Under the pieces are notes generated by a model that was not told the origin of the DNA, did no database searches, and was given only the letters and a program-made list of their open reading frames with translations. The position numbers and the translations under genes are program-made. Shown in pieces: positions 1 to 7,888 of a stretch of 22,882 nt of DNA. The stretch is from DTFZ01 sp964510055 (GTDB taxonomy: Bacteria > Bacillota > Clostridia > Christensenellales > SZUA-584): positions 1-22,882 of the forward strand of contig CAZDZY010000045.1 of NCBI GenBank assembly GCA_964510055.1, written 5' to 3'. Numbering within the stretch: the stretch's first letter is position 1; each line of letters opens with the position of its first letter.

Positions 1-1160
1 TCGTTATAATTCAGCGTCGGCAGGTTGTCAAAATATTTGCTGTTCGACAACGCCAGCTCTGAATAGCCGAGGCCGGTAAGTATACTATGTAAAGAACCGT
101 TCTTGATCTTTTTTATCAGGGCTGAGTTGGAAACGCCTTTCGATATGTAATCGAGGTTAAAGAGGTCGGAGATACACTGGTTAGACTCGTGGTCGGTGCC
201 GTAGCTCTCCCGCGATATGTTGAAGCCCTTTGAGACAAGGAAGTCGCTGAAAACTTTGTTGTCGTAATTATAATATTTCTGCAGCATGTCGAAGCTGCTG
301 TATTCGTCGAGAAGGAAAAAGTATATATTGGGCGTGCCGAACCCTTCGGGGGTCGGCTCGGGCGCCGCGCCTGACGCGTCGGGAGTCAGGGAAGGATCGG
401 GCATTGGCGCGGGGGTGGCTATTACCACCTCGGAGGCCGCAGGCTCCTGTTCGCTGAACGCGGCGGCGTTCCCCACGGCTATGAAAGCCGTTACCACGTT
501 GAAGAGGACGAGGCACGTAAACGTGGCAGCCAGTATCTTTACCATTACGTGCAGGCTTAAGTTCTTTTTATAAAGCATGCGGAGGAAAAAGAAGAAGCCT
601 ATAAGCAGGATGGCATACAACACAAGAGCGCCAATGGCTGCGGGGCTGTACGAGTTGATAAAAAGCCGGACGAAATCGACGAGCCAGTCGAGATTTACCG
701 CGAGGAACGTGCCGAAAGCGGTAAACGCGCAGGCAAAATACGGCCTGCGGATAAAAATGCGCAGCAAAGCGAAAACAGCTATGCTGATGCAAATGTAGGC
801 CCACATCGAGGTCCACATATCGGTGAAAGTATAGTCTGTGTTGTTAGCGTATATTTGGACATTACGGATAGAGCATAAAGCCGCCAAAAGGATGGCGGAT
901 ATAACAAGCTCGACAAGGAAAGATCTGAACGAGGGCTCTTCGCCTTTGCGTTCTCCGCCGCTTTTCCCGGCGGAGCTTTCCTTGTTAAAGTTATTTTCTT
1001 TAACTTCATTATGAAAATTGCTTTCCGGTTTGCGCCCGAAGGTTTTGGGTTCATTTCCCCACGCGGAGACTTTAATCACGGCTTCGTTTCGAGGTTCGCC
1101 CGATCGAGGCTTAGAAAGCGTGACTTTGGTGATTGGGATCTTGTTATCCTCTCTGTTCAT
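1..1160 (-). CDS. Membrane-anchored sulfatase/LTA-synthase-like protein, 3' end outside window
   Basis: An open frame of 386 codons runs from an ATG at 1160 to the left edge with no stop, so the C-terminus is missing. An AGGAG ribosome site lies about 9 bases upstream. The first ~65 residues are polar and charged. About five hydrophobic segments follow (roughly residues 70-230), then a Pro/Ala/Thr-rich linker. The start of an alkaline-phosphatase-superfamily domain comes next, with NIYFFLLDEYSSFD, where the Asp is the probable first metal ligand, and KGFNISRESY. The domain is clearly paralogous to the lipoproteins ending at 1447 and 6640. By alignment with them, the nucleophile position is Ser (TDHES) where they have Thr. 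Family knowledge suggests hydrolysis or transfer of a sulfate, phosphate or phosphoglycerol group outside the membrane. The substrate is unknown and the catalytic His/Asp pair lies beyond the edge. Confidence 0.8.
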   Translation of the reverse strand, partial: MNREDNKIPITKVTLSKPRSGEPRNEAVIKVSAWGNEPKTFGRKPESNFHNEVKENNFNKESSAGKSGGERKGEEPSFRSFLVELVISAILLAALCSIRNVQIYANNTDYTFTDMWTSMWAYICISIAVFALLRIFIRRPYFACAFTAFGTFLAVNLDWLVDFVRLFINSYSPAAIGALVLYAILLIGFFFFLRMLYKKNLSLHVMVKILAATFTCLVLFNVVTAFIAVGNAAAFSEQEPAASEVVIATPAPMPDPSLTPDASGAAPEPTPEGFGTPNIYFFLLDEYSSFDMLQKYYNYDNKVFSDFLVSKGFNISRESYGTDHESNQCISDLFNLDYISKGVSNSALIKKIKNGSLHSILTGLGYSELALSNSKYFDNLPTLNYN

Positions 1161-1185
1161 GCCTATATCTCCTTATAACCTCAAA

Positions 1186-1214
1186 ATTATATATTGTTTT
1201 AAAAACCTTGTCAA
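1186..1214 (-). promoter_or_regulatory. Consensus sigma-A promoter of the membrane sulfatase-like gene
   Basis: On the minus strand, TTGACA (1214-1209) and TATAAT (1191-1186) are separated by exactly 17 bases, a perfect vegetative promoter. It lies 25 bases before the ATG at 1160, leaving room for the AGGAG site. Its strength suggests constitutive expression. Confidence 0.8.
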
Positions 1215-1375
1215 TTCTAATCAGAAGGGTGGGGAGATTGTTGTTATTTAAAGTATTATGGCGTATTGTTTATAGTAAATCCAGCCATACAAGGAAGTTG
1301 CGATAGAGTCGTTTCCAGCCGTTGCCCCAAAACTGGATAATTGCGCTCTGTTCCGGCGGGGCTGTTTTTCCAATT

Positions 1376-1398
1376 AAAAAGCCCGTTTCCGGGCTTTT
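1376..1398 (-). terminator. Intrinsic terminator after the sulfatase-like lipoprotein gene
   Basis: A GCCCG/CGGGC stem with a 4-base loop (1381-1394) is followed on the minus strand by five T's. It lies about 50 bases past the stop codon at 1447. The mirror-image A/T runs could also stop plus-strand transcription. The rest of 1215-1446 shows no gene. Confidence 0.75.
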
Positions 1399-1446
1399 CA
1401 TATTTCTTACATTATATATATTTCGGGTCTATGATACCCCCGCATC

Positions 1447-2772
1447 TTATGAGGGCTCTGCCGAGGGTTCTTCCGAAGGCGACGGCGCAGGGGTCGGGGT
1501 CGGCTTCGGGGGTCTGTACTGACCCCTGTGGTTCGGTATTATCCCGGTTAAGTTGTCGGGCGATTCCGAGTTAACGTGGTCTTGTATCGGCGGATATTTG
1601 CCCTCGTTTCCCTCAAAGAGGCTGAGCACGAACCGCATGGTGTTTATGGCCGAGAGCCCTTCTATGTCGTACTTTTCTCCCTTTATGTATACCGCGTTCA
1701 ATATGCGCAGCGCATCCTTGTCGGTTATGTAGAACTTGTGCTTTAACGTGCAGTCGGCGTGGTAGCGTATGCCGTGATCGCACATCAGTATTATTATGCT
1801 GTCGGGGTCGTTCGCTATTATGGTGGAAACGCTTGCCATCACATGCTTGGTAATAAACTTGTACTGCCCCATGTATACGTCCTCGTCGCGCCAGTCGCGG
1901 CTGTCGCCGAACGGGATGATGCCGCCGTATTCGTTGAACACGAAGGGCACGTGGTTGGAGAGTATGTATGAATATGTGATGCGGGGCGAAGTTACGGCGT
2001 AATTCGCCGGATCTTCGTAATAACCGAACACGTTCAAAATCCTGTTCGCCTGCGATCTCGCTTTGTTCGCCTTATACGCCCTGCTGCCGCGTATAAGGCC
2101 GGAAGGGTAAAAGCCCCACTCGTTCAAGGATTCTTCTTTAACTTTCGTCGGGCCTTTGGAATCTTCCAGCAGCGCAAGCACTGCTGCGGAAGGCGGCGGC
2201 GCGGGTTTGTTCGGTGACTCTGCGGTCTTTATCGCTTCGAAAGCCTTCTTACCCGTCGAAGATTTTACGGTTGTTATTTTTCCAAAATGATTGGGATTGG
2301 TCGAAGACTGGAACTGGGAATATCCCATATCCTTCATTATATCAAACACCGGGGCTTTTACGATGTATTTGAGGCTTTGCGGTTTGGAAAGATGGCGCGT
2401 GATATATTCCAAATATATCGTGTCGCATATGCTCGGCTCGGTCCGGTTGTCGGTGCTATAGCTCTCATAGGAAATGTTGAACCCCTTTTCCTTAAGGAAT
2501 TCTTCAAATACCTTGTTGTCGTAGCCGTAATATTTCTCGAACATTTCGAACGAGCTGTACTCGTCCAGCATTATGATATATATGTTGGGTTTGCCGAAAG
2601 GCTCCGGCGTCGGCGAAGGCGTCGGCAAGGGAGTGGGTGACGGAGTGGGCGATGGCGTCGGAGAAAGCGTCGGCGAGGGCGCGGCCGATGTGTTTGATAC
2701 GACCGGTGCGGAACACGCGGCGATAGCGGACAGCAGACATACGACAAGCAACAGGTGTATCAGTTTTCGCAT
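1447..2772 (-). CDS. Sulfatase-like (alkaline phosphatase superfamily) lipoprotein
   Basis: This 441-residue protein has a lipoprotein signal peptide with lipobox IAAC (Cys20). A low-complexity Ser-Pro-Thr-Pro linker follows (about residues 33-58). The enzyme domain begins at PFGKPNIYIIMLDEY, with probable metal ligand Asp70. A candidate nucleophile is Thr111 (DNRTEP). The metal-binding motifs SNHVPF (His274) and MCDHG (Asp332, His333) resemble the THxPF and SDHG motifs of LTA-synthase and sulfatase relatives. A second Pro-rich tail ends the protein. A GGAGG ribosome site precedes the ATG at 2772. The protein is predicted to be lipid-anchored on the outer face of the membrane with its domain reaching into the wall. 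It has close paralogues on both sides. Activity is inferred from fold motifs; the substrate is unknown. Confidence 0.85.
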   Translation of the reverse strand: MRKLIHLLLVVCLLSAIAACSAPVVSNTSAAPSPTLSPTPSPTPSPTPLPTPSPTPEPFGKPNIYIIMLDEYSSFEMFEKYYGYDNKVFEEFLKEKGFNISYESYSTDNRTEPSICDTIYLEYITRHLSKPQSLKYIVKAPVFDIMKDMGYSQFQSSTNPNHFGKITTVKSSTGKKAFEAIKTAESPNKPAPPPSAAVLALLEDSKGPTKVKEESLNEWGFYPSGLIRGSRAYKANKARSQANRILNVFGYYEDPANYAVTSPRITYSYILSNHVPFVFNEYGGIIPFGDSRDWRDEDVYMGQYKFITKHVMASVSTIIANDPDSIIILMCDHGIRYHADCTLKHKFYITDKDALRILNAVYIKGEKYDIEGLSAINTMRFVLSLFEGNEGKYPPIQDHVNSESPDNLTGIIPNHRGQYRPPKPTPTPAPSPSEEPSAEPS

Positions 2773-2858
2773 CAGTAACCTCCGGTAGAAAGAAAGACGC
2801 TGTTATAATATTTTTCCTTGTTTTTCATAGGGATAATTCCCCTCAAAGACCAAAAAAA

Positions 2859-2887
2859 ATTATATACTGTTTTATATTTAAAGTCAA
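2859..2887 (-). promoter_or_regulatory. Promoter of the 2772-1447 lipoprotein gene
   Basis: On the minus strand, TTGACT (2887-2882) and TATAAT (2864-2859) are spaced by 17 bases. They lie 86 bases before the ATG at 2772, so the transcript has a leader of about 80 bases ending in the GGAGG site. Confidence 0.7.
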
Positions 2888-2977
2888 ATGAGAACATATT
2901 ATACGGATATGCAGCTCATCTCGCAAATACCGCGGGGGCGATCATCGGACGCCCGTTTGTATCCGGACAATCGTTTC

Positions 2978-3007
2978 CCCGGTGCCGGATTGCGGGCCCG
3001 CACCGGG
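2978..3007. other. GC-rich hairpin in the divergent intergenic region
   Basis: CCCGGTGC (2978-2985) pairs with GCACCGGG (3000-3007) around a 14-base loop. The overlapping 10-base palindrome GCGGGCCCGC (2992-3001) offers an alternative fold. No T-tract follows, so it is not an obvious terminator. It lies in an otherwise AT-rich 480-bp gap (2773-3252) between two divergent promoters. It may be a protein-binding site or an insulator. No gene is seen in the gap. Confidence 0.35.
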
Positions 3008-3074
3008 CTTCAATCTATTGCCCGGGATCGCTTTTCCCGTCCAAAATTATCCCATAATTCGACAATATCCTTCA

Positions 3075-3103
3075 TTGAGTTATGTGACAATATATAGTAT
3101 AAT
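3075..3103 (+). promoter_or_regulatory. Promoter of the KaiC-like/two-component operon
   Basis: TTGAGT (3075-3080) and TATAAT (3098-3103) are separated by 17 bases. Transcription from here would give a leader of about 140 bases before the ATG at 3253, and that leader contains two palindromes. Confidence 0.6.
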
Positions 3104-3181
3104 AAGCCAGTTGGTTTGGTTTTTTGTTACAATTTCGATTATTTATTTATATTATTATATATTTCATACCAAATTTATAAT

Positions 3182-3230
3182 TTTATTACCCGATAATAAA
3201 ACCCATCTATTTTTATTACCAGATAATAAA
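3182..3230. promoter_or_regulatory. Pair of operator-like palindromes upstream of the KaiC-like gene
   Basis: Two 19-base copies of TTTATTACC(C/A)GATAATAAA lie at 3182-3200 and 3212-3230. Each has 7-base inverted arms (TTTATTA/TAATAAA), and the copies start 30 bases apart, about three helical turns. They lie 22 bases before the start codon. The arrangement fits co-operative binding of a dimeric repressor. The regulator is not identified. Confidence 0.5.
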
Positions 3231-3252
3231 TAGAAAAAACTGAGGTCATATC

Positions 3253-4719
3253 ATGAGCGACACAACATCAGGAAAAAAGGCCGTAATAAACGCGGAGCGT
3301 ATTTTGACCGGCATCAAGGGACTCGACGAGATAATGCTGGGCGGGCTCATTACCGGCAACTCGTACCTGCTGCGCGGCGGGCCGGGCACCGGCAAAACGA
3401 CTATCGGGCTCCACTTCCTTCAGGAGGGCGCGAAGGCGGGCGGCTCCGCCCTGTTCATATCGCTCGAAGAATCGGAAGACCAGCTGCGCACCACAGCAAA
3501 AAACTTAGGATTCGACGTATCCGGCGTAACGTTCCTCGACTTAAGCCCCGATTCGAAATTCTTTTCGGAAGCGCAGAGCTACGACATATTTTCTTCCGCC
3601 GAGGTGGAGAGGGAGCCGGTAACGCAGCGCATCGTGGCCGAGGTGGATAGGATACGCCCCAAGCGCGTATTTCTGGACCCTCTTACCCAATTCAGATATC
3701 TCGCGACAGACCGCTTCCAGTTCCACCGGCAGGTGCTCTCGCTTTTCAGGTATTTGACTGATATGGGGGCCACGGTGCTGGTAACGTCGGAGAGCAATCC
3801 CGAAACGCCGGATTACGACGTGCAATTCTTGGTGTACGCCATAATAGACCTTGTCAATGAAAACGACATACGCACCGTATCGATAACGAAATACCGCAAT
3901 TCCGACTATCTGCCGGGCAGCCACTCGTACCGCCTGACGGACGCCGGCGCCGTAATATACCCCAAGCTCAACCCGAAGGAATACAGCGCGAGTTTCCAGC
4001 GCGCCGCGCTTACCACCGGGCTCGCCGAGCTCGACAAGCTTACCGGAGGGGGCATAGTGCGCGGCACGATAAGCATGATCTCAGGGCCTGCGGGCATAGG
4101 CAAGACGACGCTCGGCATGCAGGCAGCGTCGGCCAGCGCCGCGAGAGGAGAAGACAGCGTAGTGTTCACGTTTGAGGAAGAGCCCGAGATGATACTTTCA
4201 AGGTGCGATTCAGTTATGATACCGGCGAGGGAGCAGATAAAAAAAGGGACGCTCAAGCTCCTTAAAATAGAGCCCCTGCTCTATTCCGCCGACCAGTTCG
4301 CGCTCATAGTGCGCAGCATGGTTGAGGAGACGGCCGTAAAATTCGTAATGATAGACAGCATAAGCGGGTATAACCTCGCAATGAAGAACGAAAGGCTTGT
4401 AGACCATTTGCACGTGCTGTGCAAATACATGCAGAACATGGGCGTTACCGTATTGCTGATAACCGAGCTCTCGAACGTTACCGGCGAATTCAAAGTTACA
4501 GAAAACGGCATAAGCTACCTTGCCGACAACGTTTTGTTCTTGCGGTACCTCGAAATACAGGGCGAAATGAAAAAAGCTATGGGCGTTTTAAAGCAGCGAT
4601 TGAGCGACTTTGAAAAGACCCTGCGGGAATTCGAGATAACGGAAAAAGGCATCGTGATAGGGCAGCCGCTCACGAAGTTAAGGGGGATATTGCGGGGAGA
4701 GCCCGAATTTGTAAAATGA
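3253..4719 (+). CDS. KaiC-like double-domain RecA-family ATPase
   Basis: This 488-residue protein has two tandem KaiC domains. Domain 1 has Walker A GPGTGKTT (residues 43-50), catalytic Glu pair at 72-73 and Walker B Asp142. Domain 2 has Walker A GPAGIGKTT (278-286), Glu308-310 and Walker B Asp368. The conserved YLEIQGEMKKA segment matches the KaiC C-terminal domain. Aligning it to cyanobacterial KaiC places Thr416 at the T426 position, Ser421 at S431 and Tyr422 at T432, so the phosphosite pair is Ser-Tyr, not Ser-Thr. There are no kaiA or kaiB genes in the window. A GAGG site precedes the ATG. The gene leads an operon with a receiver protein and a sensor kinase, so it probably acts in signal integration. 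A circadian role cannot be assumed. Confidence 0.9.
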   Translation: MSDTTSGKKAVINAERILTGIKGLDEIMLGGLITGNSYLLRGGPGTGKTTIGLHFLQEGAKAGGSALFISLEESEDQLRTTAKNLGFDVSGVTFLDLSPDSKFFSEAQSYDIFSSAEVEREPVTQRIVAEVDRIRPKRVFLDPLTQFRYLATDRFQFHRQVLSLFRYLTDMGATVLVTSESNPETPDYDVQFLVYAIIDLVNENDIRTVSITKYRNSDYLPGSHSYRLTDAGAVIYPKLNPKEYSASFQRAALTTGLAELDKLTGGGIVRGTISMISGPAGIGKTTLGMQAASASAARGEDSVVFTFEEEPEMILSRCDSVMIPAREQIKKGTLKLLKIEPLLYSADQFALIVRSMVEETAVKFVMIDSISGYNLAMKNERLVDHLHVLCKYMQNMGVTVLLITELSNVTGEFKVTENGISYLADNVLFLRYLEIQGEMKKAMGVLKQRLSDFEKTLREFEITEKGIVIGQPLTKLRGILRGEPEFVK

Positions 4720-4720
4720 T

Positions 4721-5083
4721 ATGACAAATAACGCGCTTGCAGTGGAATCGAGGCCGGGGAACTTTATTGCCCTGGCGCGGCTCCTCGAAAAAATGAATAT
4801 AAAAGCAATGCACGCGCTGACGCTTAGCGAGGCAGACGGTATATTGGCCGGGCAAGAGCCGATAGCCGTAGCTATAATAGACCTTATGGGCTTCGGCGAC
4901 GACATATGGGACTTCTGCCGGGCATTAAGGCGAAAAGGCGTACCTATGCTGATAATATCCCCGAGCAATAACCCCAAAGCGTTTCAGGCGGGGTTTGAGC
5001 ACGGCGCGAAAGGGGTATTAAAAAAGCCCGTAATGATGCGCGAGCTTGCAGACTGCATAAGGGCACTGATAACACAAGGTTAG
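4721..5083 (+). CDS. Single-domain response regulator (receiver only)
   Basis: This 120-residue stand-alone REC-like protein has the phosphoacceptor candidate Asp54 (AIIDL), Ser80 at the conserved Ser/Thr position and the KKP motif (Lys102). The usual acidic pair near the N-terminus is weak: only Glu9 appears in ALAVESRP. Mg2+ binding may therefore be altered. It has no output domain. The ATG lies one base after the KaiC stop, so translation is probably coupled. It is likely phosphorylated by, or competes for, the kinase encoded next. The fold call is strong; the partner assignment is inferred from the operon. Confidence 0.8.
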   Translation: MTNNALAVESRPGNFIALARLLEKMNIKAMHALTLSEADGILAGQEPIAVAIIDLMGFGDDIWDFCRALRRKGVPMLIISPSNNPKAFQAGFEHGAKGVLKKPVMMRELADCIRALITQG

Positions 5084-5101
5084 GAGCATTATATCTTTAA
5101 T

Positions 5102-6289
5102 ATGGAACGTATACTTTTGGCGGTGGACGGTAAAGCGAACTCGCAGCTTATAACCGACTTCTTAAAGCATAATTATGATGTTCAGAAATACGGCGGCGGC
5201 GTCGAGATAACTTCAGCGTACGATCTCATTATAACCGACGGGAAAACGCTTACCCGCCTTAAAGAAACTCAACCAACTTTAAAGAAAAAAGCGGGCATGC
5301 TGTTCCAGCCCGTGCTGCTCGTCTCCACCAAAAAAGGCGTGGGCTTCATAACGGGCAAACTGTGGCAGATGGTCGACGAAGTAATAACAACGCCCATATC
5401 AAAAATGGAGCTTTTGGCGCGCGTGGAAGTATTGATGCGCGCGAGGAGGCAGTCGATCACGCTCCATGAACTGAAGATAAGTCTCGAAGGCGAAAACGGC
5501 AGGCTTAAAAAAGAGAGCATGTCGCTCACCGATAATTTTACCAACCTGTCGCACGAGCTCCGCACGCCGCTCTCAGTGATACTTTCGAGCATAGAGTTTT
5601 TGTCGCTCTGCTTTGACGAAGATATAATAAAGCCCGAAACGTGCAGGAACACTTTGGAGATATCGAAAAGGAACTGTTACAGGCTGCTGCGCCTTTTCAA
5701 CAACCTGCTCGAAATTACAAAGATAGATTCGGGGCGTATGCGTTTGATGCTCAGCAACATAGAGCCCGCGGACGTAATGCGGGAGATAGTTGACTCGGTG
5801 CAGGATTACGCGAAAAGAAAGGATATAACGATAAATTTTATATCCGACACGCGCTGCCGCAACATTGCGGTAGACGAAGACATGCTGGGCAGGATAATGC
5901 TCAACCTTCTTTCCAACGCCGTTAAATACACCCCGGCCGGCGGCGTTGTTACCGTGGTGCTGCAGGACAGCCACAACCACGGCCATATACTGGTAACCGT
6001 GAAAGACAACGGCATAGGCATACCGGCTGAGATGCATCAGGCGGTGTTCGACCGTTTTGTGCAGGCCGACAACACCATGTCGAAGCGCTCGGAAGGCTGC
6101 GGCCTCGGCCTCGCGCTCGCCCGCTCGCTCGCCGAGCTTCACGGGGGAAAGCTGTGGGTGGAAAGCAAGGTAGGCATAGGGAGTAAGTTCATGTTCGAGC
6201 TGCCCGTAAAAACGGTAGAGGCGCAGGCCGTGCGCGGCGGCTTTTCCGATATAAGGGACAGGGTCGAATACGAGTTTTCGGATCTATAG
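5102..6289 (+). CDS. Sensor histidine kinase with degenerate N-terminal receiver domain
   Basis: This 395-residue soluble kinase has no transmembrane segment. Residues 1-115 look like a receiver domain with Asp46 at the end of strand 3 (LIITDG). The Lys-Pro motif is replaced by Thr-Pro (TTPIS, 97-98) and the acidic pair is missing, so it may be a pseudo-receiver. Residues ~142-215 are HisKA with NLSHELRTPL and phosphoacceptor His151. The C-terminus is a HATPase with NLLSNAVKYTP, DNGIGIP and GCGLGLALA. An AGGAG lies about 15 bases upstream, unusually far. The gene follows the KaiC-like and REC genes in the same operon. A cytoplasmic kinase fits sensing of KaiC state or another internal cue, as the pseudo-receiver kinase CikA does in cyanobacterial clocks. 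This is an analogy only. Confidence 0.88.
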   Translation: MERILLAVDGKANSQLITDFLKHNYDVQKYGGGVEITSAYDLIITDGKTLTRLKETQPTLKKKAGMLFQPVLLVSTKKGVGFITGKLWQMVDEVITTPISKMELLARVEVLMRARRQSITLHELKISLEGENGRLKKESMSLTDNFTNLSHELRTPLSVILSSIEFLSLCFDEDIIKPETCRNTLEISKRNCYRLLRLFNNLLEITKIDSGRMRLMLSNIEPADVMREIVDSVQDYAKRKDITINFISDTRCRNIAVDEDMLGRIMLNLLSNAVKYTPAGGVVTVVLQDSHNHGHILVTVKDNGIGIPAEMHQAVFDRFVQADNTMSKRSEGCGLGLALARSLAELHGGKLWVESKVGIGSKFMFELPVKTVEAQAVRGGFSDIRDRVEYEFSDL

Positions 6290-6582
6290 CCTCCTTTTCC
6301 CAAAGGAGGTGGACCCTGCACTCAAGAGTGCAGGGGACGGAGGATTATTTAGTTCCCAAATTAACCTTTTATACTGGTCTGGAATTCAAAAACAATCCTC
6401 AGTCATCTCCGCTGAAAGCCCCGCTTTCAGCGTAGCCTACAGCGTTCGCTGACAGACCCCTCTGTTCATAATAGTCGCCTGTCTTCACTGCCGTTCGCCA
6501 TGCTCCTTTATTCACAGAGCCTCCGATTCGCTTCATCTGCCACCGGCAGCGCTCGTCTCCGGCTCCTTTAGGAAAAGGAGCC
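6290..6582. repeat. Non-coding element bounded by strong hairpins
   Basis: The gap after the kinase gene contains four hairpins and no convincing gene. The stems are CCTCCTTT/AAAGGAGG (6290-6309), CCCTGCACTC/GAGTGCAGGG (6314-6335), CGCTGAAAGC/GCTTTCAGCG (6410-6432) and GGCTCCTTT/AAAGGAGCC (6561-6582). GGAGGATT (6339-6346) and AATCCTCAG (~6394-6402) face each other as inverted parts. The composition resembles palindromic intergenic elements common in gut Firmicutes. The first hairpin may also attenuate read-through from the kinase operon, although no T-tract follows. Confidence 0.5.
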
Positions 6583-6597
6583 TAAACGCAATAACAA

Positions 6598-6616
6598 AAC
6601 GCCCTTATCGGGCGTT
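6598..6616 (-). terminator. Intrinsic terminator of the third sulfatase-like gene
   Basis: AACGCCC (6598-6604) pairs with GGGCGTT (6610-6616) around a 5-base loop. On the minus strand it is followed by TTTTGTTATT. It lies 23 bases past the stop codon at 6640. Confidence 0.7.
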
Positions 6617-6639
6617 CAGTATTATCGTGAGTTTGTTTC

Positions 6640-7881
6640 TTACTCTTTATATGGTATCGGCAGTATCCCCTTTAAGCTGTCCGGCGAATCCGCCGTGACG
6701 TTGTCTTCTATTGGCGGGTAATCCGCCCCGTGGCCGTCATACAGGCTCAGAACATAGCGCATCGTATTTATGGCCGAGAGGCCTTCCGTGTCAATCTTTT
6801 CACCTTTTACGTATACCGCGTTCATTATGCGCAGCGATTCCTTGTCGGTGATACGGATTTTTTTGTTGTGATAGCGTATGCCGTGGTCGCTCATTATTAT
6901 TATGATGCTTTCCGGGTCGTTCGCTATTATGGTGGCAACCGACGCCATCAGCCGTTTCGCCAGGAACATATACTGCCCGAGGTATATTTTCTCGTCCTGC
7001 CAGTTGCGGCTCTCGCTTTCGGGGAGTATGCCCCCGAATTCGTTGAAAACGAAAGGCACGTGCGTGGCCGCCATATAGCTGAATAAAACGCGCGGCGGCG
7101 TGGGGGCGTAATTTTTCGGGTCTTCGTAGTAGTCGAATATATCGAGCATGGCGTCGGCCTTTACGTTATACTTGTTTTCCCTATACTCTTTGGTGGCGCG
7201 GATATAATCCGTGGGGTAAAAGCCCCACTCGTTAAGCGCCTCGGCATCCGGGCGCTTGCCGAACTCGGTTGCGGAAAGCTGTCCGCTAAGCGCCGCGGGC
7301 ACTGCCGGGGAAACCCCTTCAAACCCTTGGGCGCTCACTATAGCAGCGTATGCAGCCTTTCCCTCGTCCGTCTTTAAGCTGGGCACTTTTATAAACTCGT
7401 GCACATAGTTGCTCGAGTACTGGAACTGGTGATACCCGAGATCGGAAAATATCTTATGCAGCCGCGCGTTGTCGATGGCAGCCTGTACTTCATCCGGGGT
7501 AAGAGGATAAGAGACATGATCTATGTTGAGAAAGTCGCACACGCAGTAGCCGGTCTGGCGGTCGGTCGTGTAGCTCTCCCTCGATATGTTGAACCCCTTT
7601 TGGGTAAGAAAATCGCTGAACACCTTGGCGTCGTATTTGTAATGCTCGGAGAGTATATCCAGCGCGCCGTACTCGTCCATTATGAATATATAGACGTTGG
7701 GCAGCCCGAAAGGCTCCGGAGTAGGCGACGGCGCGGGGGTTGTTACGGGCGTCGGCGCAGGCGTGAGCGGCGGGGGAACGGACTCGGAAGCCGTCGGCAC
7801 GGGGTAAATAGTCTCAGCAGAGCACGCGGCCAGCGCGGCAAGCATGGCTATGGCAATCAATAAGCATATAAGTTTTCGCAT
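6640..7881 (-). CDS. Sulfatase-like (alkaline phosphatase superfamily) lipoprotein, paralogue
   Basis: This 413-residue paralogue of the 2772-1447 lipoprotein has the same MRKLI signal start and lipobox LAAC (Cys20). A Pro-Thr linker runs to about residue 57. Asp69 (IFIMDEY) is the first metal ligand, Thr110 (DRQTGY) the candidate nucleophile, and the ATHVPF and SDHG motifs are present. It lacks the C-terminal Pro-rich tail. No Shine-Dalgarno is present: the -10 box ends 7 bases before the ATG, suggesting a leaderless message. The next in-frame Met lies inside the signal peptide, so this start is well supported. The predicted location is the outer membrane face, lipid-anchored. The reaction is probably hydrolysis or transfer of a phosphate, sulfate or phosphoglycerol ester; the substrate is unknown. 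Confidence 0.85.
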   Translation of the reverse strand: MRKLICLLIAIAMLAALAACSAETIYPVPTASESVPPPLTPAPTPVTTPAPSPTPEPFGLPNVYIFIMDEYGALDILSEHYKYDAKVFSDFLTQKGFNISRESYTTDRQTGYCVCDFLNIDHVSYPLTPDEVQAAIDNARLHKIFSDLGYHQFQYSSNYVHEFIKVPSLKTDEGKAAYAAIVSAQGFEGVSPAVPAALSGQLSATEFGKRPDAEALNEWGFYPTDYIRATKEYRENKYNVKADAMLDIFDYYEDPKNYAPTPPRVLFSYMAATHVPFVFNEFGGILPESESRNWQDEKIYLGQYMFLAKRLMASVATIIANDPESIIIIMSDHGIRYHNKKIRITDKESLRIMNAVYVKGEKIDTEGLSAINTMRYVLSLYDGHGADYPPIEDNVTADSPDSLKGILPIPYKE

Positions 7882-7888
7882 AAATTAA

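Noticed and set aside
2590..2690. Short tandem DNA repeats as a satellite or CRISPR-like array
   Set aside because: They encode the Ser-Pro-Thr-Pro linker of the lipoprotein, with no spacers.
3253..6289. The KaiC/two-component operon as regulator of the BMC operon
   Set aside because: It is more than 6 kb away with repeats and unrelated genes between, and the TTTATTA palindromes are not seen upstream of pduL.
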